A DNA stretch of 64,000 bases from Trigonopsis variabilis (GCA_003707065.3 PPXM03000009.1:434001-498000), one strand, 5' to 3'. Positions 21,501-31,972 are shown, counted from the first letter of the stretch. The notes: generated by a model not told the origin, from the letters alone. A program made the numbers and translations.

Positions 21501-23668
21501 CCTGGAAGAGTACGCAACCGAAGGCCTGCGCACGCTCTGTCTGGCCTACCGCGAGATCAGCCCCGAGCTGTATTCCAACTGGGCGCGGAGCCACGAGATC
21601 GCCGCGGCGGCGATCGAGAACCGCGAAGAGAAGCTCGAGGTGGTCGCCGACAGCATCGAGCGCGAGCTGCTGCTGCTGGGAGGCACGGCGATCGAGGACC
21701 GTCTGCAGGTGGGCGTGCCCGACACGATTGCGCTGCTGGCGCTCGCCGGCATCAAGCTGTGGGTGCTGACCGGGGACAAGGTCGAGACCGCGATCAACAT
21801 TGGCTTCTCGTGCAATCTGCTCGACAGCGGCATGGAGCTCATCGTCTTCAAGCTGGACCCCAACGACACGATTGAGAACCAGATCCACCAGTACCTGGAC
21901 GAGTACTTTTCGCTCCGCGGCACCGAGGAGGAGTTTGAGGCGGCCAAGCTCGACCACTCGCCCCCGGCGCCCACCCACGCGCTCATCATCGACGGCGAGG
22001 CGCTCAAGCGGGTGCTCGACAACCATCGCGTGCGCGAGCAGTTCCTGCTGCTCTGCAAGCAGTGCAAGTCGGTGCTGTGCTGCCGCGTGAGCCCGTCGCA
22101 GAAGGCCGCCGTCGTCCGGCTCGTCAAGCAGGGCTTCGACGTCATGACGCTGGCCATTGGCGACGGGGCCAACGACGTGTCGATGATCCAGCAGGCCGAC
22201 GTGGGCATTGGCATTGCCGGCGAGGAGGGCCGCCAGGCCGTCATGTCGTCCGACTACGCCATTGGCCAGTTCCGCTTCCTCAGCCGGCTGCTGCTGGTCC
22301 ACGGGCGGTGGTCGTACCGGCGCATCGGCGAGATGATTGCCAACTTCTTCTACAAAAACCTGGTCTTTACCATCTCGCTGTTCTGGTACCAGATCTACTG
22401 CTCGTTTGACGGGTCGTACCTCTACGAGTACACGTACATCTTGCTGTTCAACCTTGCCTTCACCTCGTTGCCGGTCATCCTGCTGGCCATCCTGGACCAG
22501 GACGTGTCGGACAAGGTGTCGCTGGCCGTGCCGCAGCTCTACCAGCGCGGCATTCTGCGCAAGGAGTGGTCCAACAAGAAGTTTTGGTAAGTTGCGTCGG
22601 TGCGTTGCTAACGTCAGGTTCTACATGATCGACGGCTGCTACCAGTCTGTCATCTCGTTCTTCTTTGGCTATCTCGTCTTCTACGCGGCCAACCTGGTCT
22701 CCGACGACGGCCACCAGCTCGACCAGACCTACTTCATGGGCGCGTTCATTGCCACGCCCAACATCATCGTCGTCAACACATATGTGCTGCTGAACCAGTA
22801 CCGCTGGGACTGGTTCACCCTCCTGGTGTTTTCGATCTCGAACCTGCTCGTCTTCTTCTGGACCGGCGTGTACACGCAGTCGACCTACTCGGCGCTCTTC
22901 TACAAGGCCGCCGCCCACGTCTACGGCAGCCTGGCGTTCTGGGTCTATCTCATGGTCACCGTGGTCGCGTGCCTGCTCCCCAACTTCTGCATGAAGGCGT
23001 GGCAGCGCATGTTTAGGCCCAAGCCGATCGACATCATCCGCGAGCAGGTGTCGATGGGCAAGTTCGACTACCTCAAAGACATGCCGGACCCGACCTTGTT
23101 TGACAACTACAGCGACGAGGACCTGCACAAGAACGGCTCGACCGAGTCGGCGCCCAGCGACGATCTCTACCAGTCCAAAGAGTTCAAGGGCGACGGCCAC
23201 GCGCGCACCGCGTCCAGAGACTCCAACCCGCTGTCGAGCGCCAAAGAAGCCGTGTCTCGAACGCTGCGGAGGATCTCCAACGGGCACTCGATCATGTCGA
23301 GCCCGCTGAGCAGCCCGTCCCACGGCCGCGCGTCGCGGATGGCCGACCCGTTTGATGCCGAAGATAGAATCCCCATCACCTCCCCCGACGCTTCTCCTGA
23401 CGACATTGAGCTGTCGCGGATGGAAACGGGAACGTCCCTCCACTCCCTCCACTCTCTCTCCAACGCCAGCGCCATGCGGTCGGACACGCAGGGCCCCACG
23501 TCCAGCGTCTCCATGAGCCCGTTCGACGACGTCCACCAGTTCACGGACTCGTACCCGGGCAGCCAGGACGACTACACCGAGATCATCGTGGGCAGCCATC
23601 CCCACAAGGAGCGGACAAAGTCTCCCGCCCCCACTGCCGCTTCTGTACCAAACCCCTTCCTTGCTTGA
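18545..23668 (+). CDS. DNF1: P4-type ATPase phospholipid flippase, Dnf1/Dnf2 type
   Basis: Moves aminophospholipids and lyso-lipids to the cytosolic leaflet of plasma and endosomal membranes. Exons 18545-19204, 19399-22586 and 22618-23668 give 1,632 residues, the size of Dnf1; introns are 194 and 31 nt. Visible parts: a long disordered, phosphorylatable N-tail; TM1-2 start (NLYLQFHNIANIYFLAVIIL, then VPIIVIVVVTGVKDALEDYR); the actuator loop DGETNLKIR; the phosphorylation site DKTGTLT (Asp at residue 697, nt 20827); the hinge GDGANDVSMIQQADVG; and C-terminal spans with YMIDGCYQSVISFFFGYLVF. The Ser/Pro-rich C-tail ends VPNPFLA, with NPF a candidate endocytic motif (EH-domain ligand). Fungal Dnf proteins need a Cdc50/Lem3 partner, which is not in the window. 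Antisense frames up to 928 codons here are composition artefacts. Confidence 0.95.
19260..19320 (+). repeat. 33-bp-period direct repeat inside flippase intron 1
   Basis: Identical 28-nt copies at 19260-19287 and 19293-19320 (core tcatgtctattcatgtgc). The duplication accounts for part of the unusual length of this 194-nt intron. Confidence 0.85.
19361..19385 (+). other. perfect 11-bp hairpin between branch point and acceptor
   Basis: agagacaggcc (19361-19371), loop acc, ggcctgtctct (19375-19385). It lies between the branch-like ctaac at 19346-19350 and the TAG acceptor ending at 19398. All CAG trinucleotides between branch point and true acceptor begin at or lie inside the stem. Confidence 0.8.
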
Positions 23669-23751
23669 TGCCAAAAAATGTACGATGTGAGTGAAACGCC
23701 CGGTTGACAGCCCCGTAGCCTAGACAGATGCACATTCTATAATACACAGTT

Positions 23752-25662
23752 CTATTTTTTCTCGTCCTTGCCTTTGGCGCGCTGCTGGGCAGCCGTGATG
23801 AGCGAGTCGTGGACCTCCCGGTGCGACTTGCGCGCGCTGTGCTCCTCGGCAGCGGCCTGGGTGATCTGGGCCCGCATCGCCTCGCGCACCTCGTCAGCCA
23901 TCTCGGGCGTGCCCGAGAAGCCGGGCACGGTGGCGTGCACCTGTTCCTGGTAGCGCCGGGCCTGGTCCTCGCGATGGGCCTCGTCGAGCTTGCGCTTGAA
24001 ATGCATGATTCTGCTCCGTCCAGCGGGCGAGAGGGTTTCCCACGCCTCCCGCTCGCGGGCAGCGACCTCGGGCGAGGTGGAGTCGCTGGTGAGCCAGTCC
24101 CACATCATCCCTCGCTTCGACTCAGCCGGCGTCCGCGGACTCCGGCGGTGGCGGGTAAACGATCGTTTGATTTTGGAGAGAAGAGCCTGTTTGTTGGACG
24201 TAAAGGTAGGAGGAGGACCTTTCGGTCGAGGGCGCGCTCGGTCGGGAGACGAGGCGGGGTTGGCGGCCAGGTCCCGCAGCGATTGGTCGATGTCTCGCGC
24301 TGCGTCTCGGGCCGAGTTGATTTCTTTGACCAGGGCGTCGTGGACGTCGGCCGAGCTGCCCACGCCCCGGTTGGCCACGGCGACGGGGCCGGTCGAGAAC
24401 GTCGTCGATCGCATCATCGTGATGCGCTGGATCTTGCGCAGGTTTTTCAGCGCGTAGACGATCACCGCGCCGCAGAAGATGCACGACAGGACCGACATCA
24501 GGACGAAGCCAGAGTTGGATTCCTCGAGATGGTTGGTCAGGTTCATTCCAAACAGCGACGCGATGAACGCTCCGGCAGCAAGGCCCAGCGTGCCTATGGA
24601 GAACTTGATTTCCAGCAGCATGAGCGAGTTGCGGTTCGCGTCGAGAATGATGTTGATGATCTCTTCGGTCGACTTGATGTCGGACATGAGGTTGCCCACC
24701 GTCTGCACGATCTCATCGCAGAAGCCATAGTACGACTCGAGCAGCATCTCCACCTCGCTGTGATCAGTCAAGCTCCGCGGGTGCCCGTGCAGTTTCTCAG
24801 TCAGGTACATCCCGCTCAGGTCCTCGTCTGTGTCCAGCAAGTCGTCGATGACGTTTCGAATGAGCAGCGCTTTCTGGTGGAAGGCGGATAGCTTCTTGGC
24901 CTGGATAAGCAGCACCCGTAGCTTCTCCCGATCGATGTCGTTCTCCAGCCGGGCCAAGATCGAGTTCACCATATCCACGTGGACCTTCATTTCGGCATCC
25001 AGCGCCGTCACCACGCTGATGAGAATGGCCTCCAGCGCCCGCATCTCGTACGGCAAGCCGCCCATGGCCTTCGAGCCCTGGCGAAGCTTGCCCTCCAAAT
25101 CATACATAAACACCGACTGCATCTGCGAGTTGGACGCCCCGTAGGCATCGAAGAGCATCACCATGTCGGCCTTGACCAGCGCATGGATGTGTAGCAAGTT
25201 CACCAGGATGCAGTTGTCTCTGACCAGAATCGACGGAATGATATTGCTTTGACCAGCGCCCAGTTTCCGCAAGTCTCGAGGCAAGAGCCCATGCTTCGAC
25301 AGCAGCTCCGTCCGCTTGAACTCGCCGCACACGACCTTTATATTTCCTTGAGGATCGAACACCGTGCAGCGCACCAGGTTGTCCGTACTCGGGCGATGCG
25401 TCAGACTTCGCTCCAAGAGGAAGTCCTCGACGTCAAACGGCTCATGGGGCGGCTCTTTATTCTTGGAAGCCGACGAGGACGACGACAGGACGTTCCGATG
25501 AGGCGGTCCCGGATCAAGGATATGATGTCGTAGGGTCGTGCCCGAAAACGATCGAGCAAGAGTCCTCGCCCGGAGCCAGAGACTCGGATCAGTAGTCCTC
25601 ACAGGTCTGACTAAGGAGGATGTGCAGATATTTATTCTGCTCACGGATCTTAGTGCTTTCAT
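23752..25662 (-). CDS. MRS2: Mrs2/Lpe10-type mitochondrial magnesium channel
   Basis: CorA-family Mg2+ channel of the inner mitochondrial membrane. Single exon, 636 residues from the ATG at 25662. The first ~45 residues are an Arg/Ser-rich presequence (MKALRSVSRINICTSSLVRP). Landmarks are VFDPQGNIKVVCGEFKRTEL, LLPRDLRKLGAGQSNIIPSI, LPYEMRALEAILISVVTALD, the first membrane span (IGTLGLAAGAFIASL), the diagnostic GMN motif in FGMNLTNHLEE, and the second span (SGFVLMSVLSCIFCGAVIVY). After the second span the protein continues for about 200 residues with a Pro/Arg linker and charged helices (RSRIMHFKRKLDEAHREDQA), ending in KGKDEKK. This tail is longer than usual for fungal Mrs2. It is convergent with the flippase gene, 83 bp between stops. 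Confidence 0.93.
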   Translation of the reverse strand: MKALRSVSRINICTSSLVRPVRTTDPSLWLRARTLARSFSGTTLRHHILDPGPPHRNVLSSSSSASKNKEPPHEPFDVEDFLLERSLTHRPSTDNLVRCTVFDPQGNIKVVCGEFKRTELLSKHGLLPRDLRKLGAGQSNIIPSILVRDNCILVNLLHIHALVKADMVMLFDAYGASNSQMQSVFMYDLEGKLRQGSKAMGGLPYEMRALEAILISVVTALDAEMKVHVDMVNSILARLENDIDREKLRVLLIQAKKLSAFHQKALLIRNVIDDLLDTDEDLSGMYLTEKLHGHPRSLTDHSEVEMLLESYYGFCDEIVQTVGNLMSDIKSTEEIINIILDANRNSLMLLEIKFSIGTLGLAAGAFIASLFGMNLTNHLEESNSGFVLMSVLSCIFCGAVIVYALKNLRKIQRITMMRSTTFSTGPVAVANRGVGSSADVHDALVKEINSARDAARDIDQSLRDLAANPASSPDRARPRPKGPPPTFTSNKQALLSKIKRSFTRHRRSPRTPAESKRGMMWDWLTSDSTSPEVAAREREAWETLSPAGRSRIMHFKRKLDEAHREDQARRYQEQVHATVPGFSGTPEMADEVREAMRAQITQAAAEEHSARKSHREVHDSLITAAQQRAKGKDEKK

Positions 25663-26768
25663 CGAGCCACCATAAAAGTCCTTTTGCTGCGCTTGCCAAA
25701 GTCCCAACTGTGCAGGGTGTATCAGCCGATGGACCTGCGGGTAGCGAGAAAGGAGATGGTCGGTAAGAACCGCGGCGTTCAGGCATAACAGGGATATACT
25801 GGGTGTTAAAACAAGTGTGAAGAATGGAAAGACCAAAAGAGGGAGTGCTAACTTGCTTACGCTTGTAGAGTATAGAGTACATAGTTAACTGGTAACAGCT
25901 ACTAATATACCGTAGAGCTATTTTCAACGAGAAGCTGCACAATGAAAACGATAGGCTGATACTGTGTAAAAGAAATCAGATGATAGCCTGGATCGGTCAA
26001 ATCGCAGAGACGCAGATAGGTTGCACCTCCGGCTGAAGTAGATGGATATTATATATACTTCAATGGAGACGACACTAGCTCAGTTACGGAGTACCGATGG
26101 AGCACAAAGACTCGTGTTGGGTACTCCCTCGCCTGGCCTGCTGCCATTCATATTCCTGTAGAGGGACACATTTCCTTACAGAAAACTCTGGTTTTACACC
26201 GTTTAATATAGGCTAGGGTATCGTTCTTCTAAGCTTCAATTCGACAATTTAACGTTTAATATAGGCTAAACCCTGGGTATCGTTCTTCTAAGCTTCAATT
26301 CGACAATTTAACGTTTAATATAGGCTAAACCCTGGGTACCGTTATTCTAGCTTCAATTCGACAATTTAACGTTTAATATAGGCTAAACCCTGGGTATCGT
26401 TCTTTTAAGCTTCAATTCGACAATCTAAATGTACAAATTCTCCAGTAGTTATCAGAGATATCAGTAGAGTCGAATTGTCTAGTGGGACGCCATTCCCTCA
26501 TCAAGGTCTCGCTAGCTTTCAGACGGGTTCCTCCTTATAATAGCAGAGCTTCTATCAGAGTCGAGGCTTTGTGACCTGCGCACTAAGCGTTACCGATCCA
26601 AGGTGCGTGAAATCTACTGGAACCAGACGCGATCTCGACATCTTGACCCGTTTATTACGTTTTGTTGCGCTAATTGACCATTTGGTACCATCATATCGGG
26701 CAACTGTGCGCACCTGACCAACATATAAGTTGAAACCTTGGGTGGTTGCTCGTGCGCCGAATGGCCAG
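25663..26768. other. intergenic, composition changes here
   Basis: About 1.1 kb between Mrs2 (leftward) and the CANIN-like gene (rightward). G/C-ending coding sequence stops here; everything to the right is A/T-richer. It contains the tandem repeat at 26201-26429. No gene seen. Confidence 0.6.
26201..26429. repeat. four tandem ~59-bp repeats
   Basis: Units begin gtttaatataggcta at 26201, 26254, 26313 and 26371, with lengths 53, 59, 58 and 59. The inner units share ggctaaaccctgggta, and all share agcttcaattcgacaa or a one-base variant. Unit 1 lacks a few bases of the aaccctgg segment. No inverted ends or coding capacity. Confidence 0.95.
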
Positions 26769-28409
26769 ATGATCTCTTGCGTTCCTGACTCTGAGAGCGA
26801 TGACGGAGAAGAGTTCCTCAATGAGATACTCAAAGTGAAGCAGACCAAGTCCGTCTCAAGTTCTCGAGGCCCACAAAGAGGCCAAGCCAGCGTCAGGCGG
26901 TCGGCTCCAGATTCACCAGAGGCCCTCTTGAACGATCCGTGGCTTGAGCGGCTGGAATACGAATTGAAACGCCATGGCGAGATTAGTACTTTGTTTGCCA
27001 AGCGACAGGAGAAAGAGACCCAAGAAAAGCAAGCGGACGCGATAAGGTCGACAAAGGAAACTGATTACAATGATATTCCCAGCGAGGACGACGACGATAA
27101 TGACGGCGATGAGTATGAAGAGTTGATGAATCGACTAAAGAGCGCTCGAGACATGTCGGGATTGGCTCAAGTAGGCCGGTCGATCAGAGATACCAAATCG
27201 GCCAAGTCAAGGACGTATAATATATACTTTCCGGCCGAACTGATCCACCAACAATTAAGTAAGCCGTTTCCGTTCAGTGAACCGGGGCCTAATCCGTCTC
27301 CCAGACAGCTTCGCCTGTTATGTAACTGTGGCTCGCTCTGCCGGTACGTTTCTGCTTCGACTCGGGTATATTTGGACGTTCTTGAGTGGATTACTTATCG
27401 AGGTGTGTTTTAGCTTCTCTGCATTGTGCTAATCGTCCAGCCTGTGTCGAGCCCGATGAAAGTACTAGGATATCTCTGGTCGACACTGCAAAAGTAAGTC
27501 ATGATCGTTGGGTCTACTAACTAAAGTCTTTTCTCGAGCAGCGTCCGGAGATGTTGGATTTTGCTAGCATTAACACTCATAGCAGGAGATTGGTGGGGCT
27601 TGACAGCCAAGGAGCGGGCACGAAAGCCGAAAATGGAGCTATCAAGGGTGAGTTTCTGGAAAAGAGAATAATTGTTAATTATAGTGCGCTTTGCCTGTGG
27701 TAGCCTTCGCTCGTTTATTGAGATCATGGGCTTTATGGCCATTTCTCTGATCAAGCTTGATCATGACATCTCTGATATCTTGGTTGCGCTGCTCTGCGAC
27801 TACTCATTGATCCTGACAGATATAGAAGCCTCATTCTACTTAGCCGGCGATGCTTTGCAGATGCTGTGTCGTGTTTTCTCATCCCTGCCGAGTGCTTTTG
27901 CACCTCAATGCATTGCGGTCAGCAATAAGGTCTGGGAGAAAATCTCTAGAAACCCCACTCTTCAACTTAAAATCCTCCGTGGACTACCAGGAAACTACCT
28001 AGGTCTACTGATTCGGGCGAGACTTGCTTTAGCGTGCTTTTTAGACGAGCCTGTTCCAGAAGACTTGCCTCCGGTTATATTGGCCAAAACCTTTGAATCA
28101 CTGGTGGTGCCTCACTTCCAAACATGTGCCTTGACCGCTGAAGTGGGAGGAGACAAGGATGCTTATGTCGCGCTCAAGAAACACCTGTTGTTTTTCCTGA
28201 TAAGCCTGCATGCGCTCAAGATTGAGGCCAGGACAAGGAGTCCGATGCCATTGGTCCAGAAAGAGCTTGAGAGAATAAACAGCCTAGTCCTGGATCCTAT
28301 GGGAATGTTTCCTGATCGCGGTGAAGTAAAACGAGTGCTCGAGTGTATTCTATATCGGCTTGACCTTCCAAGCATGAGCGGATTGAACCTGGATTTTGAG
28401 AACGAGTGA
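26769..28409 (+). CDS. uncharacterised nuclear-type protein, possibly Nse6/SLF2 (CANIN) related
   Basis: Exons 26769-27402, 27441-27493, 27542-27647 and 27685-28409 give 505 residues; introns are 38, 48 and 37 nt. The first third is charged and disordered, with an acidic patch (SEDDDDNDGDEYEELMNRLK) and phospho-acceptor-like SDSESDDGEE. The rest is alpha-helical: YFPAELIHQQLSKPFPFS, LDVLEWITYRACVEPDESTR, VRFACGSLRSFIEIMGFMAI, ILVALLCDYSLILTDIEASF. A disordered acidic N-terminus before an all-helical C-terminal repeat domain, with the order lip-helix/first-half/second-half, resembles the CANIN domain of Smc5/6 loader subunits. I rate that as a weak match. No catalytic motif is seen. The start is the first ATG in the open frame; an upstream exon is not excluded. 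Confidence 0.6.
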
Positions 28410-28464
28410 TTGTTGCATTACAGATAGATACCATTACTTTCTAACAGATTCAATGACACCCTAA

Positions 28465-29189
28465 CTACTCGAAGAACTTGCGAGTCTTGGACGGCCCAAA
28501 GAGAGTATACCGAATGGCAGGAAGAGCCGTCTCGGAAAGAAGATTTAAGCGCTCCTCCAATGTATTGGTGACCTCGATCTTTCCGTTTCCACCAACGACG
28601 ATGACTCCTCCCGCAGCATCTTGGGCAAGATAGTCATCTGCTATGCCAATTGTGACGTCTCGGCCACTCATTTCCTTGTAGCGCTTCTCTGCATCTTGAA
28701 TAACACTCTTTGCAGCGTCGACGTCGCTCTTGCGGACCTTGACTTCCACCGTAGGATCCAGCAGTTCCAGAGCACCTTCCAGGATCAAGTCCTCCAAAAG
28801 CTTCTTGTATTTCTTTGAATCCTTTGAAACGTCTTTTAACTTAAGCTCCGTATCCTCAATGATGCTGTCAAGCACCTTCTCTCTCGCACTGAGGATCTTT
28901 AGCCGAGTCTTGTTGGCAATGGTCGATTTCTGGATTTGTTGGGCAAGAGATGCTTGCTTGGCCTTTCGCTCATACGAGGCATCAATAGCAGCACACTCTG
29001 CACGCACTATCTTGGCCTTTTCGATGGCAAAGTCCTCGTCGGCTTTGATTTGGATCTCCCTGGCCTTCTCCAACGCTTCTTGTTTGATGAATTGAACCAT
29101 TTTCCGGAGTTCGCCGGCCACCTTCAAGGTTAGTTTATTAAATGGCATACTAGTTTCACCTGTTCGTCACTCAATTCATGGGGGGCCAT
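28465..29189 (-). CDS. VMA4: V-type proton ATPase subunit E
   Basis: Peripheral-stalk subunit of the vacuolar H+-ATPase (V1 sector). Exons 29189-29160 (MAPHELSDEQ) and 29121-28465, with a 38-nt intron ending in an AAG acceptor, give 228 residues. Long N-terminal helix: AGELRKMVQFIKQEALEKAR, EIQIKADEDFAIEKAKIVRA. The C-terminal globular domain contains LLDPTVEVKVRKSD, DDYLAQDAAGGVIVVGGNGK and NTLEERLNLLSETALPAIRY, all family landmarks. It is convergent with the CANIN-like gene (55 bp apart). Confidence 0.95.
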
Positions 29190-29810
29190 CTTGAATGCAG
29201 AGTTGGATCTTGGACTGCGAACCAAAGGATAATCGAGCACCTGGATGCGGCAGCCACCATAGATGGACCTTGGGATCACCCTAGCAACGGCACGTGACCG
29301 AGGACGCCTGCCCAGAGGTGATAACTACGACTGTCCGTAAGTTTGAATTGAACAGGGAAAAGCAGAGACGGAGACTGGACTGCTCGATACGTTGAAGCAG
29401 AGAAGACAGGAACTTGGAGTTTGCGTGTCAAGGACGCTTTTTTCTAGTGCCACTAAGCCGTCACCTGGTGGGGAGTTCTAGCTTTGTTCCACTTGGATAC
29501 AAACCTTGACGAGAGCTGTGATCCTGGATCAATTCTACCGATAAACGGGACTACCTAGATCATAGAATAATACGCTACTGCTGGAGGGTGGAGAAAGCCA
29601 CGTCTGAGCACGCGCCAGCTGTGAAAGCGCTAATTGACTGATATTTTGATAGTCATCTAGGGCGCGCGGGATATATATTTAAGAGGGTGGTTCTGGCGCT
29701 GTAATAGAGGCAGGTTAAGTAACCGATTGAGCGGACAGAGTAATCACTTGTGTCGCTCTGAATATTGGATCGCCGAATTTTACTGATTTTCTGATAACCG
29801 TTGTATCATA
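29190..29810. other. bidirectional promoter region VMA4 / NIPA-like
   Basis: 621 bases between divergent starts. A TATATATTTAA element at 29672-29682 lies about 130 bases upstream of the NIPA-like ATG and is a plausible TATA box. Nothing else recognised. Confidence 0.5.
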
Positions 29811-30992
29811 ATGCATATCCTATTGGCACTAGGATGTTTGAGTGCGGTTATATCCTCGGCCACGCAGAGCCTAGGGCTGACATTGCAACAGCAGAGTCAT
29901 TTAATTGAAGATTCGAAACCGAGCTGGTCCCGGAGACCTTTGTATCGTCGATCGAGGTGGCGATGGGGTCTGTTTTTGTTCTTGTTAGCCAATGTAGTTG
30001 GGTCTGGGGTCCAGATCACTACGTTGCCGATCGTGGTCCTTAGTCCTCTGCAGGCAATTGGATTGGTTTTCAACTCCTTGTTTGCATCCTTGATCCTCGC
30101 TGAGCCATTCATTGTTTCCACTGCATTTGGGACGTTTTTCGTTTTCATAGGTGCAAGCATTATCGCTTTCTTCGCCGCAGTTCCCTCTCCCAGCCATAGC
30201 TTATCTGAATTACTCGCGTTATTCCATCGTCAGGCGTTTATACTGTGGATGCTGTTTTCATTACTATTTGTTTTAGGTTTATTAATCGCCGTGATACGCA
30301 CTTCGAGGGACTTTATTCGAGGAGTTCTTCTTGGCACCATTAGCGGGATTCTTTCTGCGCATTCCCTGCTTTTTGCCAAGTCGACTGTCGAACTGATCAT
30401 CAAAACATTCCATGAGAACCAATTCAACCACTGGCAGGCCTGGGTTATTGTCTTGACGTTTTTAAGCTTCGCCTTGACTCAGCTCTATGCCCTGAATCAG
30501 GGTCTGCGACTCCTTTCCACCTCGATCCTCTATCCTTTAGTCTTTTGTGTGTATAACGTGTTTGCTATTGTCGATGGCCTTGTATATTACGACCAGCTGG
30601 GGGTATTGTCCTGGCGAGGACTGGCTTGTCTCTGTTTTGGTGCCGCGCTGGTGCTGGTAGGTGTCATTGCCTTGTCCCAACACCCCGCCGACGTTGGCAA
30701 TCAGCCTCGAGATCTAGTGGTCGCAGCGTCACCGGCAGTCACTACACCCGACATGACTTCTAGCCCTGTCTTTGAGTTTTCTAGTCCATCAAGCAGGAGA
30801 GAGACGGAAGGTCTGTTGGGGAGACGGCGAAGAAAGAGCCTAGTTGGGCGTACGAGAAGATCGCTGACTATTAGCGCAGCCCAGACGGACGAGATTTGGA
30901 GAGAACTGGGAGGAGAGCCAAACGGGGCTGGACAGGACTTGCAAACACCGTTGAAACCTCCAAGCTATGGCGCTACGAACAGGGTTGCCTAA
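29811..30992 (+). CDS. NIPA-family magnesium transporter-like protein
   Basis: 393 residues, one exon. Eight to nine hydrophobic spans, starting MHILLALGCLSAVISSATQS. Internal landmarks of the DUF803/NIPA family are TLPIVVLSPLQAIGLVFNSL (the conserved P-L-Q-ALG-like segment), LGTISGILSAHSLLFAKSTV and STSILYPLVFCVYNVFAIVD. The C-terminal ~110 residues are hydrophilic, with basic RRRRKSLVGRTRRSL and several Ser/Thr-Pro sites, probably cytosolic. The family transports Mg2+ or acts in endosomal membranes; the substrate is inferred. It is the second Mg-transport-related gene in the window, after Mrs2. Confidence 0.82.
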   Translation: MHILLALGCLSAVISSATQSLGLTLQQQSHLIEDSKPSWSRRPLYRRSRWRWGLFLFLLANVVGSGVQITTLPIVVLSPLQAIGLVFNSLFASLILAEPFIVSTAFGTFFVFIGASIIAFFAAVPSPSHSLSELLALFHRQAFILWMLFSLLFVLGLLIAVIRTSRDFIRGVLLGTISGILSAHSLLFAKSTVELIIKTFHENQFNHWQAWVIVLTFLSFALTQLYALNQGLRLLSTSILYPLVFCVYNVFAIVDGLVYYDQLGVLSWRGLACLCFGAALVLVGVIALSQHPADVGNQPRDLVVAASPAVTTPDMTSSPVFEFSSPSSRRETEGLLGRRRRKSLVGRTRRSLTISAAQTDEIWRELGGEPNGAGQDLQTPLKPPSYGATNRVA

Positions 30993-31258
30993 CCCATGTC
31001 ATCTAGATTTTCACTAATCCCCTCTTGTCTTTGCTACGTGTGTCTACAACGTTGACGTACGCGCAAGCTTTTTCTTGTGACCAACAATGTCATGTATCCG
31101 TGTATTATAGTTTCACAATAATGTATTATGAGGAGCCAATCATGCACAGTCGTAGCAATAGACGAGAACCGTCTCTGCAAGTCAGACAAAAGCCCGGTGA
31201 AAACACACGGATTTGCAGGATGCCCTCAGCATCGCTTTGATCGGCGTCGCTCGCTTTC

Positions 31259-31972
31259 TTAGGATGAGTGCGGAATGATAAAAGCACTGCCAAGAACTAA
31301 AGCTGGCTCGTCAATGTTATGATGTTCGTAGCTCAAGACCCCAATACCGCCAGCCTCAAGAATCAGGGAGGGGTTTGTCGTTAAGGGGCGGTTACACCAT
31401 CTCCAAGCAAAGGATCGAAGGATGTGGCCATGGGCGACCACGACGACATCCTGGACTTTGCCGGTGCCTGAAATAGAATGCGACTGGAACTCCTTGATCT
31501 CCTGGATCACCTGGTCCACTCGTGCTTCAACTTGTTGAGGCGATTCTCCTCCTTCGCACCCTTTCTCCCAAATCGTCCAGGGACCATCTTTATCCAACCC
31601 CTTTTCCTGGCGTTCTTTCCGAATCTCGGCTGTCTTCAGGCCTTCGTAGTTACCATAGTCCCATTCGCGGACCCGATTATCCGTCACAATGTCAATGTTG
31701 GGTAGATAATCTTCCATCTTCAAGTGGTTCTCGAGGAACAAGATGTTCATCGTTTCCTGGGCTCGACGTCGAGGACTCACATAGATTTTGGCAATTCGCG
31801 AAGGGAGAATAAGTCGGTCTTCTCCAATCAAAGATTCACTGGTCAATTGCAGCCGCTTTCGCCCTTGATGTGTTAACGGAAGATCCGTCACTGACGTATA
31901 TCGGCCTGATAAAGACCATTCTGTCTCTCCGTGGCGGATCAGAAATACTCGAGGCGTCTTATCATCAACCAT
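31259..31972 (-). CDS. SHB17: histidine-phosphatase, SHB17-like sedoheptulose bisphosphatase
   Basis: 237 residues, one exon. The catalytic RHG motif is in FLIRHGETEWSLSGRYTS; the second conserved box YVSPRRRAQET, EWDYGNYEGLKTAEI and the C-terminal histidine in VVVVAHGHILRSFAWRW complete the active site. The GETEWSLSGRYT and WDYGNYEG strings are typical of fungal Shb17, which dephosphorylates sedoheptulose-1,7-bisphosphate to feed ribose-5-phosphate synthesis. A broader phosphoglycerate-mutase-like function cannot be excluded by sequence. Confidence 0.82.
   Translation of the reverse strand: MVDDKTPRVFLIRHGETEWSLSGRYTSVTDLPLTHQGRKRLQLTSESLIGEDRLILPSRIAKIYVSPRRRAQETMNILFLENHLKMEDYLPNIDIVTDNRVREWDYGNYEGLKTAEIRKERQEKGLDKDGPWTIWEKGCEGGESPQQVEARVDQVIQEIKEFQSHSISGTGKVQDVVVVAHGHILRSFAWRWCNRPLTTNPSLILEAGGIGVLSYEHHNIDEPALVLGSAFIIPHSS

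Noticed and set aside
19516-22302. 928-codon antisense ORF inside the flippase gene
   Set aside because: It is an exact shadow of G/C-ending codon use in the sense gene, which removes TTA, CTA and TCA. The product is Arg/Val/Leu/Asp repeats with no domain.
26201-26429. CRISPR-like array or transposon end
   Set aside because: Units are contiguous with no variable spacers, no terminal inverted repeats and no coding sequence; it is a plain minisatellite in a fungal genome.
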